This document shows positions 53,641 to 62,302 of a DNA stretch of 64,000 nt, in pieces. This DNA is from Paenibacillus sp. V4I3 (lineage in GTDB: Bacteria; Bacillota; Bacilli; Paenibacillales; NBRC-103111): assembly GCF_030817215.1 (NCBI RefSeq), contig NZ_JAUSZA010000001.1:2826501-2890500 (forward strand). Reading direction: 5' to 3'. The position numbers were made by a program, and so were the translations under genes. The notes beneath the pieces were generated by a model. That model saw nothing but the letters and a program-made list of their open reading frames with translations, was not told the DNA's origin and searched no databases. Every line of letters begins with the position of its first letter. Within the stretch, counting starts at the first letter, position 1.

Positions 53641-55293
53641 CTACCTTTTGTTATAACGATCTAAGGATGCCTTTTTAATTTCGAGAGCACGGCTTAGCTT
53701 AACGGATTTGAATTTTTCCATGTATTTATCAAAGCTATCCACTGGCTCTGTTCCCAAAATAATTTTGAGCGTCATTTCATCGACTAGTGTATTGAGGTCA
53801 GTCATGATTTTGGCAAGCTCTGTGCTTTCTTCCGGTGTAGCTGTAATAGGAGGCAGTTTGTGTTTATCAACATCCGTTTTCTGCCAAGTGGAAACGGCAT
53901 CGCGTTGTGTTTGCAAAGCCAGATACTGCTCGATATAACGTTTATCCTGAACGAAAGGACCATTATAGTTACCGCGGATGTACAGTGACAGAGCTTGTGC
54001 CGGTGCCAATTTATCCGGGTTTTTCATGAGAAGGTCCGTATATTTCGGGTAGCCGTTCTCTAATTTATGAGCAACGCCTTCCGTTCCGAAATTGAAGAAC
54101 GTATGACCTTCTTCGGAGTAGCCATAGTCAAGAAGCTTCGCTGCGGTTTCAATATTTTTGGAAGACGCAGTGATGGCCACCATACCTCCGGGCGCATTAG
54201 CTGGATCCTTCTGGCCGTACATCGCGATGTCGCCTTTCTTGAGAACCGGATATGGAGCCCCGATGAGAACGCCTTTAGGATCTTTAGCTGTAATTAGCGG
54301 CTGCCATTTACCGATGCCTCCACCGGCATTCTGTACGGTCACACCTGTCGCGCCGGAAGCCATGTTGGCGTCTAAGGATTTGCCATCTGCTGTTGCGAAG
54401 TTTTTATCAATCAGCCCTTCTTCGTACCATTTGTGGAAGGTAGCCAGGAAATCTTTGTAGCCCTTTTCAGCTGGGCCAAACTTAATTGTGCCATTGTCGA
54501 TGAAGAAATCACGCGTCACACCGAAGGCACCTGCAAAAGCGCCGTTTGCTAACTCGTTGAAAGGTCTGGGAACACTCACGACGGAGAAGGCCGCCGTTGC
54601 GCCTTTTTTCTCCTTAAAGGCTTTGAGTGTTGTGTACCACTCATCGATGGTTTGAGGAACAGGTAGACCCAGATCATCCAGCCAATCCTTCCGAATGATA
54701 GGACCTTGGAAGACACGCAGGTAATCATCGCCGCGGATGAAAGGGAAGACGTAATAGCTGCCATTGTCGGTTTTTACTTGTTTATCAACTTCTGGATGCT
54801 CTTTGAGGAACTTCTTCAAATTCGGTGCAAATTTATCGATCGTATCATTTAATTTTAGAATGTATCCGTCTTTGATCGCTTTTTCAGGACCACCTGGGAA
54901 TTTCCCCTGCCAATCATACTCGATCATATCAGGTAAATCACCTGTAGCTAATAGGACATTAATAGCTTGATCTGCTTGGTTTGTGGGAGGAGCGCTGAAC
55001 TTCAGATTAACACCTGTCTTCTTCTGCCAATCTTGGAAAAATGGTACATCTGCGTGGGCTGCTTTTACTCCCGTTAGATTACCTGAAAGCTCACCCCAGT
55101 AGGTTAGTGTTTTGTCCACTTTTAGAGGATAAGTGACAGCGGCAGCACTAGGAGCGGTCGTTCCACCGGCAGTTGCTTTGGGACTAGCGCTGTTGACTGT
55201 AGTCGGGGTGTTGGATGAACATGCAACGACTAAGCTCCCCATCAATGATGTTGTAACCAGCATGGTGAACATTTTTTTTCTGTTCTTTTTCAT
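53641..55293 (-). CDS. Oligosaccharide-binding lipoprotein, LplA/YtcQ type
   Basis: This 550-residue lipoprotein has lipobox Cys25 (GSLVVAC) and a Ser/Thr/Ala-rich linker. A large binding domain follows with LTYWGELSGN, LLATGDLPDMIEYDW, RKDWLDDLGLPVPQTIDEWYTTLKAFKEKK and FFNFGTEGVAHKLENG, standard for the LplA group that binds complex or acidic oligosaccharides. TAGGAGGTC lies seven bases before the start at 55293. The leader upstream contains a palindrome array. It is probably controlled by the membrane-bound AraC regulator encoded just upstream. Confidence 0.94.
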   Translation of the reverse strand: MKKNRKKMFTMLVTTSLMGSLVVACSSNTPTTVNSASPKATAGGTTAPSAAAVTYPLKVDKTLTYWGELSGNLTGVKAAHADVPFFQDWQKKTGVNLKFSAPPTNQADQAINVLLATGDLPDMIEYDWQGKFPGGPEKAIKDGYILKLNDTIDKFAPNLKKFLKEHPEVDKQVKTDNGSYYVFPFIRGDDYLRVFQGPIIRKDWLDDLGLPVPQTIDEWYTTLKAFKEKKGATAAFSVVSVPRPFNELANGAFAGAFGVTRDFFIDNGTIKFGPAEKGYKDFLATFHKWYEEGLIDKNFATADGKSLDANMASGATGVTVQNAGGGIGKWQPLITAKDPKGVLIGAPYPVLKKGDIAMYGQKDPANAPGGMVAITASSKNIETAAKLLDYGYSEEGHTFFNFGTEGVAHKLENGYPKYTDLLMKNPDKLAPAQALSLYIRGNYNGPFVQDKRYIEQYLALQTQRDAVSTWQKTDVDKHKLPPITATPEESTELAKIMTDLNTLVDEMTLKIILGTEPVDSFDKYMEKFKSVKLSRALEIKKASLDRYNKR

Positions 55294-55309
55294 AGGTTGA
55301 CCTCCTAAA

Positions 55310-55434
55310 AGTTTTTCGCCAGAAAAACTGGCAACGAAAGCGATACTGAGTTTTTCGCCAGAAAACTGGAATTGTAAGCATTGCCGAGTTTAGAAAACGG
55401 CTATCGAAGCGATACTGAGTTTCCCTGGAAAACT
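55310..55434. repeat. Palindrome array with 19-nt spacers in leader of binding-protein gene
   Basis: Four AGTTT...AAACT palindromes (55310-55329, 55349-55367, 55387-55398 degenerate, 55418-55434) alternate with three spacers of exactly 19 nt (55330-55348, 55368-55386, 55399-55417). Spacers 1 and 3 share the ending GAAGCGATACTG or AAAGCGATACTG. On the minus strand the array ends immediately before the TAGGAGG ribosome site of the LplA-type gene, so the transcript would carry consecutive stem-loops. Confidence 0.75.
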
Positions 55435-55481
55435 GTTTAAGATTGTGTGAGGTGAGTAGCGGTATGTCTAACCTAACTATA

Positions 55482-55495
55482 TGACAGCGCTTCCA
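55482..55495 (-). promoter_or_regulatory. cre-like catabolite response element
   Basis: Read on the minus strand, TGGAAGCGCTGTCA matches about 12 of 14 positions of the CcpA site consensus, with the central CG intact. It lies about 190 bp upstream of the LplA-type gene start, between it and the AraC-type regulator, and could mediate glucose repression. Confidence 0.5.
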
Positions 55496-55630
55496 TTTTG
55501 ACTATCTGCAAAATATCCAATTGGTTCTCGAATTCTGTGCGTAGACTCTACAAAATATCCAATTGCTTCATCAATTTAGCCAATATTCGCTTGCAGCCCA
55601 AAAATAAATGAGGTGATTGCCTCACCCCAT

Positions 55631-58000
55631 TTATTTTTCAATCAGCTCTTTGTATTTCCCCGGTGTGATGCCCTCCACCTTTTTGAAAACACGAATAAAA
55701 GCATTAATATCATTGAAGCCCACCCCGTAAGCCGCATCGCCGACCGATTGCTCTTGCCGCCCTAGCAGCAGCTTGGATTTCTCAATTCTGACTTTATTAA
55801 TGCGATCGAGCAGCCCCTCTCCCACATAATCCTTGAATAGCTTCGATAGGTAGGTGGCTTTGCGGTTAAAGTGGCTGCCAATCATCGTGACATTCAGATT
55901 AGCGTCTGTGTAATTATGTTCGATATAGGCCGTCACTTCATTTACCAATTGCTGAAGGGCTTTCTGTCGTGTAAGTGAAATCGTATGCTGCCGTTTGGCT
56001 GACGTGAAGACACACACTTGCTCGAGCATATCACTGAGCTGGAGCTGCATATCTTGAACGGTTTTACTGCATAGAAGGCGGTCGAGAAGTTTTGGGTTGC
56101 GTATAAAGAAGCTTTCCTGGATATCTCCGGTTTCGCTAATGCTTTTCATCATGGTGGTTACCAGATTGAGCATAAGACACTTCGTTAAGGAAACCGAAAT
56201 GCCAGGATTATCAAAGTTTTTATTCATAATCTCAGTAAGAATCATCTGCGCTTCTTCAAGCTCCCCTAGCTTCACAGCATACATGAATTGCTGCTCAATC
56301 TGCGCCGGATAATAATAGCCGGAATTAGACTCGCAGGTGACATTTGCTTGCAAATCGTCATACGATAGAATCTCTGGTCCACCCATAACAAGCTTAAAGG
56401 CCATGGAATCTAGAGCTTCTAAGAAAGCTTGAGGTACATCAGCGATACGTTCATGGATACTGCTTATAGAAATTGTTAAGTTGATATCGTAAGTGGATGA
56501 GAGGAAAGTTTGCGCTTTGTCTGCGATTCTAAGTAACTCCAGCTTGGAGCTATATCCATCTTCCATGGTTAAATTGACTAAACAGGCGAGGGTATCATCA
56601 ATCTCAGCAGCATACCCACGGTGCCTTTCAGATAATAGTTCCTCCACGACATTCATAATAATAAATTGAAGAAGCTTCCATTTATCCCCTTCAGGCGTAT
56701 GGTTAATTCGTTCAAAGAAGGGTTCACTCTTATCGACAACAAATAGCATGACGGCAAAATCCTGACGGTCTAGCTTCATTTCAAAGGTCGTTAAGGCCTC
56801 ATCGATAGGAATCTGGCTGTCCAGTTTTCCTTTCAGCAGCTTTTCGATAAAGTGGGAGCGGACAATGTGCCGCTGCTGCTCCATTTTATTTTTGAAATCA
56901 GCAATTTCGATTAATGTACTGTCCACGGCTTCTTGTAAGAAATGAAATTCATTGTATCGTTTACTAGATTGTAAAGTCTGTTTTTTGGAAAATGCATGTA
57001 CCAACCGACGAACGGGGTTGTAATTTCTTCTTAGAAACACATAAGTCAGGATACCTCCGCCAAGCAAACTGATCGCCATGCTCAAATAAGTTAGGTTACG
57101 AATGTGAGCGGCTTTTTTCCAATATACGGTGCTGGGCATCATAGACACATATTTTAGTTTGGAACGTGGTGACTGAATGTTGAAAACTTCATATTTCTCG
57201 CCACTAGAGTCGGTGTAATAGAAATTAGACGAGCTATCTAATTGATCAAAAGGAAAATCGGTTGGAAGCGAATCTGTGGAGTTGGAAGCCAAAATTTGAT
57301 TTTCATTATTTAGGATGAGTACGTGACCTTTGTTGAAAATTTCCATATTTTGAATGGCGCCAATAATACGAGATTGATCGACCATAATGACGTTAGTAGC
57401 TAGCGGTTTATTATGCTCTTCGGGGTATGTGCTGATGTAGGCTACCGTTTTTCGCAGCTTATTATCGTCGCCAATCCGGTACATGGGAATAAATCCTTTG
57501 AAATTGCTGCGGGTCACAATGGCTTGCCATGATGAGAACGAGAAAGCATCGCTCATATGTAAAGTTTCATAGGCAAAGCTATTTGTTCTAACGGTGGTAG
57601 GAAGAATAGCAGATTGATCTTTATTCAAATAAATATAGAAAGAATCGATCAGCGGGTAGGAGGTTTTGTACATAGATAGTATACGTGCGATTTGATAAGC
57701 ATCATATCTATATTCTTTGGGAAATGCGTCATATTTATTCGAATAGAGCAACTCCTGAACGCTTACATTCCAAGTAATCTCGAAATTCAGCTGTTCCATG
57801 GTTTTAAACTGATTGTCCATAATTTCCCGAACTTGTTTTAAAAGAGAATCATTGGCTTGCTGAATTTCTTCTTTCAGTGTTTTACTGGATTCCATATACA
57901 ACAATAAGCCGATTGCCACGGGTAAAAGTAGAATGACGATATAGGAGATCATCCACGTTAAGACGATACTTTGTCCATTAATGAAGATTTTATTCCGCAT
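55631..58000 (-). CDS. Membrane-bound AraC-family regulator with extracytoplasmic sensor
   Basis: This 789-residue one-component regulator has TM1 at about 13-36, a dCache-like sensor at about 40-290, and TM2 at about 296-318 (NLTYLSMAISLLGGGILTYVFL). A degenerate, non-catalytic cytoplasmic middle domain follows, and the C-terminal AraC DNA-binding domain spans about 685-789 (LNVTMIGSHFNRKATYLSKLFKDY; VGDAAYGVGFNDINAFIRVFKKVEGITPGKYKE). Such proteins sit beside Lpl-type importers in Paenibacillus and probably activate them on sensing an external saccharide. The start at 58000 is supported by GAGGGG eight bases upstream. An in-frame TTG at 58006 is closer to it. Confidence 0.92.
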   Translation of the reverse strand: MRNKIFINGQSIVLTWMISYIVILLLPVAIGLLLYMESSKTLKEEIQQANDSLLKQVREIMDNQFKTMEQLNFEITWNVSVQELLYSNKYDAFPKEYRYDAYQIARILSMYKTSYPLIDSFYIYLNKDQSAILPTTVRTNSFAYETLHMSDAFSFSSWQAIVTRSNFKGFIPMYRIGDDNKLRKTVAYISTYPEEHNKPLATNVIMVDQSRIIGAIQNMEIFNKGHVLILNNENQILASNSTDSLPTDFPFDQLDSSSNFYYTDSSGEKYEVFNIQSPRSKLKYVSMMPSTVYWKKAAHIRNLTYLSMAISLLGGGILTYVFLRRNYNPVRRLVHAFSKKQTLQSSKRYNEFHFLQEAVDSTLIEIADFKNKMEQQRHIVRSHFIEKLLKGKLDSQIPIDEALTTFEMKLDRQDFAVMLFVVDKSEPFFERINHTPEGDKWKLLQFIIMNVVEELLSERHRGYAAEIDDTLACLVNLTMEDGYSSKLELLRIADKAQTFLSSTYDINLTISISSIHERIADVPQAFLEALDSMAFKLVMGGPEILSYDDLQANVTCESNSGYYYPAQIEQQFMYAVKLGELEEAQMILTEIMNKNFDNPGISVSLTKCLMLNLVTTMMKSISETGDIQESFFIRNPKLLDRLLCSKTVQDMQLQLSDMLEQVCVFTSAKRQHTISLTRQKALQQLVNEVTAYIEHNYTDANLNVTMIGSHFNRKATYLSKLFKDYVGEGLLDRINKVRIEKSKLLLGRQEQSVGDAAYGVGFNDINAFIRVFKKVEGITPGKYKELIEK

Positions 58001-58052
58001 AAGCAAATCCCCTCACAATCGATCATCGATAATGAGCACCAGGATCTTGAAA

Positions 58053-58066
58053 TGAATGCGCTCTCA
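58053..58066. promoter_or_regulatory. cre-like site upstream of membrane AraC regulator
   Basis: TGAATGCGCTCTCA matches about 12 of 14 positions of the catabolite-response consensus and lies some 55 bp before the regulator's start codon. Confidence 0.4.
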
Positions 58067-58198
58067 TTTATTGTATTTCCTTTCCATCGTTCAAGTCAAC
58101 GATAGAAAGAACCCATTTTTTACCACATAAGAATTTATAAGTTTCCGATTTAATCGGAGAACGAAATTCTTATTGGCGAATAAACCTAATATAGGGAT

Positions 58199-58217
58199 CT
58201 TTGGTCGTAGACCAAAG
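58199..58217. terminator. Hairpin downstream of MFS gene
   Basis: CTTTGGTC-GTA-GACCAAAG is a perfect 8-bp stem with a 3-nt loop in the 273-bp gap. On the minus strand it follows the MFS stop by about 55 bp. An AATCGG-type small stem lies near 58145-58160. No strong T run was seen. Confidence 0.45.
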
Positions 58218-58273
58218 TCTCTCCTCTCTAAGCGCGGTCGCTCATCTTCGAAAGACCTCGATAAAGGTTTATC

Positions 58274-59539
58274 TCATGCGGATTCATCAACGGGTTTAAA
58301 CCGATTTTTCCCGAAAAAGAAGTAGAATAAATAGGAGATTACTGTATAGACTACAGCTGTGATGCAGAAAGCATACGCGTAGCCGTAGTAAGAACCATAA
58401 CGGAAAACAAGGCTCGTACTTATTGGAGAAGCAAGGAACCAGCCTAGATGAAAAACGGCTTCCCCTGAACTGGACGCTAATCCCCGGAGTGATCGGCTCA
58501 CGTAGCTCATTTTGATCGAATTATAAAAAGGATTAGCGGCGTTCATTAAGGCTTGCCGGAACAAGTATCCACCCGAAGATAAGTAAAAATTAGCAGAAAA
58601 AGCGGTTAGGAGGAGAAATGGAATTGAACATAACTGCAGGTATACGACAGATTTAACTTCTCCGAATCTCTTTGCAATCATGGGTCCAATGAGAAAAGCA
58701 ATCGCTGTTGCGGCTTGACCTAAAGCTACAACGATACCAATTGCGGATTTCGAAGCGTCAAAACGATCTTCAAAATACACATTTAAATAGGGGACAATCA
58801 TGCCCCCACCCATGGATGACAACAAGCCTAATAAACAAAAAATACCAATAACCTGTAAGGAAGGTTTATGTACGCTCCACACTTGCTTCCACTTTAGTGA
58901 TTCGCTACGCGGCTGTATTTCTTGCTCACTTTTCTTGAAAAAAGCCATAGGTATAAAACCAAGTGCTGCAATACCGACTCCAATTAATAAGGTAAATCTC
59001 AAGCTTCGAATTTCGTCTAAACCGATAATGAATTGAAAAAGATCACAAAGAACGCCCCCCAGTGCAATACCAACGACATTCGCAAGCATGACAAGAGCCA
59101 TGTTAAAGCTGAACAGGTGAACTCGCTGCTGTAGGGTGGAGTTGTTGGCCATAAACGGTAGAATGGTTGCTGAAACAACAGCAAGAGCCATACCGCCCAA
59201 GAATGACGAGATCAGCATACCCTCTTTGGCTTCAATAAGGGAGCGAGCAGTCAAAGTTACGATGGTAAGAATAAGACCAAATGTAATGACACGCTTAGGT
59301 CCGAAACGATCATTCATTAAACCCGCGGGAATGAGAATAATGGCCGCTGCCAGTGACGCCATACCAACCATGCTGCCAACAGCCGTTTGGTCATAGCCGA
59401 GACTTCTGACATAAAGGTTATAGACGAGACCAAACATACCTAAACCTAAGTTCCATACAAAATTAAACCAAAAAAACAGCAAAATATTTCGGCTGTAGCC
59501 ATGGAATTGTGACTTCCATTCACGTAGTAAGTTTGTCAT
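58274..59539 (-). CDS. Major facilitator superfamily transporter
   Basis: This 421-residue protein has about 12 membrane helices in two halves. MFS motif A is in GLMNDRFGPKRVITF (between helices 2 and 3), and a related stretch PMIAKRFGEVKSV lies in the second half. A basic cytoplasmic loop is near 205-222. Substrate unknown, and the general look is that of drug or sugar efflux/uptake carriers. A GCAGGAAT site precedes ATG 59539. Divergent from the YdjO-type gene. Confidence 0.9.
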   Translation of the reverse strand: MTNLLREWKSQFHGYSRNILLFFWFNFVWNLGLGMFGLVYNLYVRSLGYDQTAVGSMVGMASLAAAIILIPAGLMNDRFGPKRVITFGLILTIVTLTARSLIEAKEGMLISSFLGGMALAVVSATILPFMANNSTLQQRVHLFSFNMALVMLANVVGIALGGVLCDLFQFIIGLDEIRSLRFTLLIGVGIAALGFIPMAFFKKSEQEIQPRSESLKWKQVWSVHKPSLQVIGIFCLLGLLSSMGGGMIVPYLNVYFEDRFDASKSAIGIVVALGQAATAIAFLIGPMIAKRFGEVKSVVYLQLCSIPFLLLTAFSANFYLSSGGYLFRQALMNAANPFYNSIKMSYVSRSLRGLASSSGEAVFHLGWFLASPISTSLVFRYGSYYGYAYAFCITAVVYTVISYLFYFFFGKNRFKPVDESA

Positions 59540-59695
59540 TAATTATTCCTGCCTTTGTATTCTGTGTCTAAATTGCAACCACCTTTTCTATTCTACCACC
59601 GGTAAATAATTTTGAATACGAGAAAGACTTGATATTCGATCTGATCTGTATAATAATAAGTAGTCTAATCTACGAAGCAGGGAGCACATAATTGA

Positions 59696-59929
59696 ATGTC
59701 TACACCAACGAGTACCGTTACGGAAGAACAAAAGCCGGAAGTCGAACAGATTGAAATTTGGAAATGTAAAGAGACAGATTGTAAAGCATGGGTTCGCAAA
59801 GAATTCGTTACGGAAGCTTTACCGACTTGTCCATTATGTAAAAATCAGATGGTGCGCAGCTATAAGCATGTGCCTGTGACAGTTAAAAAAGGAAATAAAA
59901 AGTTTTTAGTTGGGAAAAAACGATTCTAG
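59696..59929 (+). CDS. YdjO-type cold-inducible small zinc-ribbon protein
   Basis: This 77-residue protein has two CxxC-type knuckles (IWKCKETDCKAWVRKEF and PTCPLCKNQMVRSYK), matching the pattern of Bacillus subtilis YdjO. The basic C-terminus (KKGNKKFLVGKKRF) may contact nucleic acid. The start ATG 59696 has AGGGAG about ten bases upstream. Function unknown in the family beyond cold induction of YdjO. Confidence 0.85.
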   Translation: MSTPTSTVTEEQKPEVEQIEIWKCKETDCKAWVRKEFVTEALPTCPLCKNQMVRSYKHVPVTVKKGNKKFLVGKKRF

Positions 59930-59936
59930 TAAAATT

Positions 59937-59996
59937 CAAAAGACCAATAGCATCTTCGCCCTAGCGTGAAGAGAGATGCTCTTGGTCTTTTTTTTT
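59937..59996 (+). terminator. Strong Rho-independent terminator
   Basis: AAAAGACCAA..GCATCT and AGATGC..TTGGTCTTTT form a long stem with a 15-nt loop followed by nine T. It follows the YdjO-type gene. Confidence 0.9.
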
Positions 59997-60047
59997 GGAA
60001 AGAATAGCAGTGTCCAAGCATACGATAATAGAGAGGGGGAGTGCCTA

Positions 60048-60491
60048 ATGCAATGGCCTGAACTTAATCTAAGTGACGATGCGATCAAGATACTTTACAA
60101 ACTTCGGGATAGAAAGCAGGAATGGGATAAGCTCAAAGATACGCAACCTTTATTCGCCATTCTAACAGGTGGATTGATTCTCTATTTCATTATCTCTTTC
60201 TATCGAAAGGTAATGATAGTTTCAGGCGGCAATGCGTTAGCCATTCTAGATTTGCTTATTTCTAATAAGCTTCTATCGGGCTCGCTTCTGGCTTGTATAT
60301 CATTGTTCTTATTTACAAGAAATCGCGTGACTAGGATTGAAAAAGCGAAGACGAAATATGAGAATTTAAGAATGGAAGTCATTGAGAAGTTGGATGCTTC
60401 CTGGTTAAAGGACGTGAAGTCGGAATCTCGGGATCAAATTTCTAGCTTTCTACATAACGAATATGATATTAATATTGTATATAAGAGTTAA
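60048..60491 (+). CDS. Small membrane protein, possibly DUF2663 (YpbF-like)
   Basis: This 147-residue protein has two hydrophobic helices (LFAILTGGLILYFIISFY and LSGSLLACISLFLFT) and charged flanks, including a KAKTKYENLRMEVIEKLD helix. Topology and size resemble DUF2663, but I am not certain of the family. ATG 60048 follows GAGAGGGGGAG. An in-frame upstream ATG at 59976 lies in the terminator and is rejected. Confidence 0.72.
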   Translation: MQWPELNLSDDAIKILYKLRDRKQEWDKLKDTQPLFAILTGGLILYFIISFYRKVMIVSGGNALAILDLLISNKLLSGSLLACISLFLFTRNRVTRIEKAKTKYENLRMEVIEKLDASWLKDVKSESRDQISSFLHNEYDINIVYKS

Positions 60492-60503
60492 TAGGGAGCG
60501 AGG

Positions 60504-61139
60504 ATGACGGACCGAATGAGATATGAATGTCGATATGTAGATGCAGAGAACGGAATATTGAAGTGGGAAGATATTGAGGTTGAGGACCCTTATTTAAGGG
60601 ATGTTGTAACTGGAGAGAAGCCGCGGCTCAAGACTCGTTTTCGCGCGTGTTGGACAGCTGATGCACTGCATATACGATTCGAATGTGAGGATGATCATGT
60701 CGTGGCAACGATGGAACGTAGAGATGATCCTATTTATTTGGAAGATGTGGTTGAGGTATTTATTGATAAAACCGGTACTGGAGCGGTGTATTACGAGTTC
60801 GAAATGAGTCCGCGCAATGTCGTATTTGATGCTTTGATCCACTATAACGGTGGGGATAAAGAAGTTGATGTTGCATGGGATGCGAAGGGAATATATACCC
60901 AAGTTTCGGAAGGGGCCGATGGGTGGAAGACTTACGATCTGCTGATTCCTTTTGCTGATTTGGATTGGGAGCGGGGGCAAAACTTTATACCCCATCATGG
61001 TGCTGAGTGGCGCTGGAATTTATATAGAATCGATGATGATGTAGAAGGGAATCGACATTATTGGGCATGGTCACCTACAGGTAAAGTCGATTTCCATATG
61101 CCGCACCGATTTGGGACACTTGTTTTTGTGAAAGAATAG
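60504..61139 (+). CDS. Carbohydrate-binding family 9-like protein
   Basis: This 211-residue protein without a signal peptide is a single CBM9-like beta-sandwich: FRACWTADALHIRFECEDDHV, EDVVEVFIDKTGTGAVYYEFEMSPRNVVFDALI, WRWNLYRIDDDVEGNRHYWAWSPTGKVDFHMPHRFGTLVF. CBM9 modules in xylanases bind reducing ends. Stand-alone cytosolic copies are common in Paenibacillus with unknown role. ATG 60504 follows GGGAGCGAGG and lies 12 bp after the membrane-protein gene. Confidence 0.88.
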   Translation: MTDRMRYECRYVDAENGILKWEDIEVEDPYLRDVVTGEKPRLKTRFRACWTADALHIRFECEDDHVVATMERRDDPIYLEDVVEVFIDKTGTGAVYYEFEMSPRNVVFDALIHYNGGDKEVDVAWDAKGIYTQVSEGADGWKTYDLLIPFADLDWERGQNFIPHHGAEWRWNLYRIDDDVEGNRHYWAWSPTGKVDFHMPHRFGTLVFVKE

Positions 61140-61160
61140 ATAGAGTAGAATAGTTGGGGT

Positions 61161-61350
61161 GCTGTAACGATGTTTTTCATCGCTGGAGTGGCAGAAGTGC
61201 GCGAAAGTGGCTCAATAACGATGGAAAACATTCTTAAAGTAGAAGGAAAAGCCGATGCCCCCAGAAATATGGGCTGAAACGATGTTTTTCATCGTTAAAG
61301 TGGCATAGGCGCGCAAAAGTGGCTCAATAACGATGAAAAGCATTCTTAAA
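61161..61350. repeat. Two 78-bp direct repeats with CGATG-TTTTT-CATCG hairpins
   Basis: Copies at 61161-61238 and 61273-61350 are about 68 of 78 identical by my alignment, separated by 34 bp. Each contains CGATGTTTTTCATCG (5-bp stem, T5 loop, extended to 7 bp in copy 2) and a conserved GTGGCTCAATAACGATG segment. Non-coding, immediately beside the IS element. Confidence 0.8.
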
Positions 61351-61408
61351 ACAAAGCCCTCCAGCTTCAACTGGTCAAGACCCCGTTTAGTGGACATTGG
61401 AAAAAGCC

Positions 61409-62302
61409 CTATGCAACAAGCTGGCGCCGGTATTCAACCGGTGTCAGCTTGTTTAGTTTTCGTTGAGCACGATCTTCATTGTAAAATTGGATAAATTCCT
61501 CGATTCGCCTTTGTGCCTCATCAATAGATCGTATATCATAGGGATAGAGTGCTTCGACTTTAAGATGAGAGAAGAAGCTTTCTATCGAGGCGTTGTCATA
61601 ACAATTTCCTCGGCGTGACATGCTGATTTGGGCTCCAACCTGTGGCAGCATGTCGTGATAAGCATGAGACGTGTACTGGCTTCCTTGATCACTGTGAATG
61701 ATCAATCCAGTCACGTCTTTATGTTTTTTGAATGCCTTCTTAAAGGTCTCTAGAACAAGTGGATTGTCGTTGTTCCTACTTATATGGTAGGCAATGATTT
61801 CGTTATTCCAGAGATCCTTAACGGCTGACAGATAGATTCTTTCATCCAATACCCGATACTGGGTTACGTCGGTTACCCATTTTAGATTGGGGGCGTCTGC
61901 ATTGAAATTCCGTTGTAACAGATTCTCTGCGATTCGGCCATCCTCTACGGCTGCTTGCTGACTTGTACGGTGAACATATTTGCGGCGGATAACAGCCTGA
62001 ATGCCCAGCTCCTGCATTAAACGCAATACCTTCTTGTGATTAACCACAAGGCCATGCTGGCGGTACAACTCATCCTGTACGCGTCGGTAGCCGACAGTCT
62101 TGTTACGCCGTTCGAATATGGCTGTAAGTTGCAGTTTCAGATCTTCGTCAGGATCATGGTTGCTTCTTTTCAGATAGCTATAGTATCCACTACGACTGAT
62201 GCCAAGGTATTGGCATAATCCTTTTATGCTTTGTCTGTTCTTCATTTGGTCGACAACGATGTGCTTACAGTATGCACCTCCTGATTCAAGATTTGTAACC
62301 AC
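61409..62302 (-). CDS. IS3-family transposase OrfB (DDE integrase), made as OrfAB by -1 frameshift
   Basis: This catalytic part has an HTH_21-like segment (GYRRVQDELYRQHGLVVNHKKVLRLMQELGI) and the rve integrase core. The DDE residues are visible in LKWVTDVTQY, LIIHSDQGSQYTS and NASIESFFSHLK. It overlaps OrfA. Reading -1 from the AAAAAAG heptamer at 62302-62308 gives KKVVTNLESGGAY, continuous with OrfB, so the active transposase is expected to be a fusion. Confidence 0.93.
   Translation of the reverse strand: MVTNLESGGAYCKHIVVDQMKNRQSIKGLCQYLGISRSGYYSYLKRSNHDPDEDLKLQLTAIFERRNKTVGYRRVQDELYRQHGLVVNHKKVLRLMQELGIQAVIRRKYVHRTSQQAAVEDGRIAENLLQRNFNADAPNLKWVTDVTQYRVLDERIYLSAVKDLWNNEIIAYHISRNNDNPLVLETFKKAFKKHKDVTGLIIHSDQGSQYTSHAYHDMLPQVGAQISMSRRGNCYDNASIESFFSHLKVEALYPYDIRSIDEAQRRIEEFIQFYNEDRAQRKLNKLTPVEYRRQLVA

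Noticed and set aside
55310..55434. Repeat-spacer-repeat pattern resembling a small CRISPR array
   Set aside because: Repeats are variable palindromes of 12-20 nt, spacers are only 19 nt and two of them are similar to each other, and no cas gene is present.
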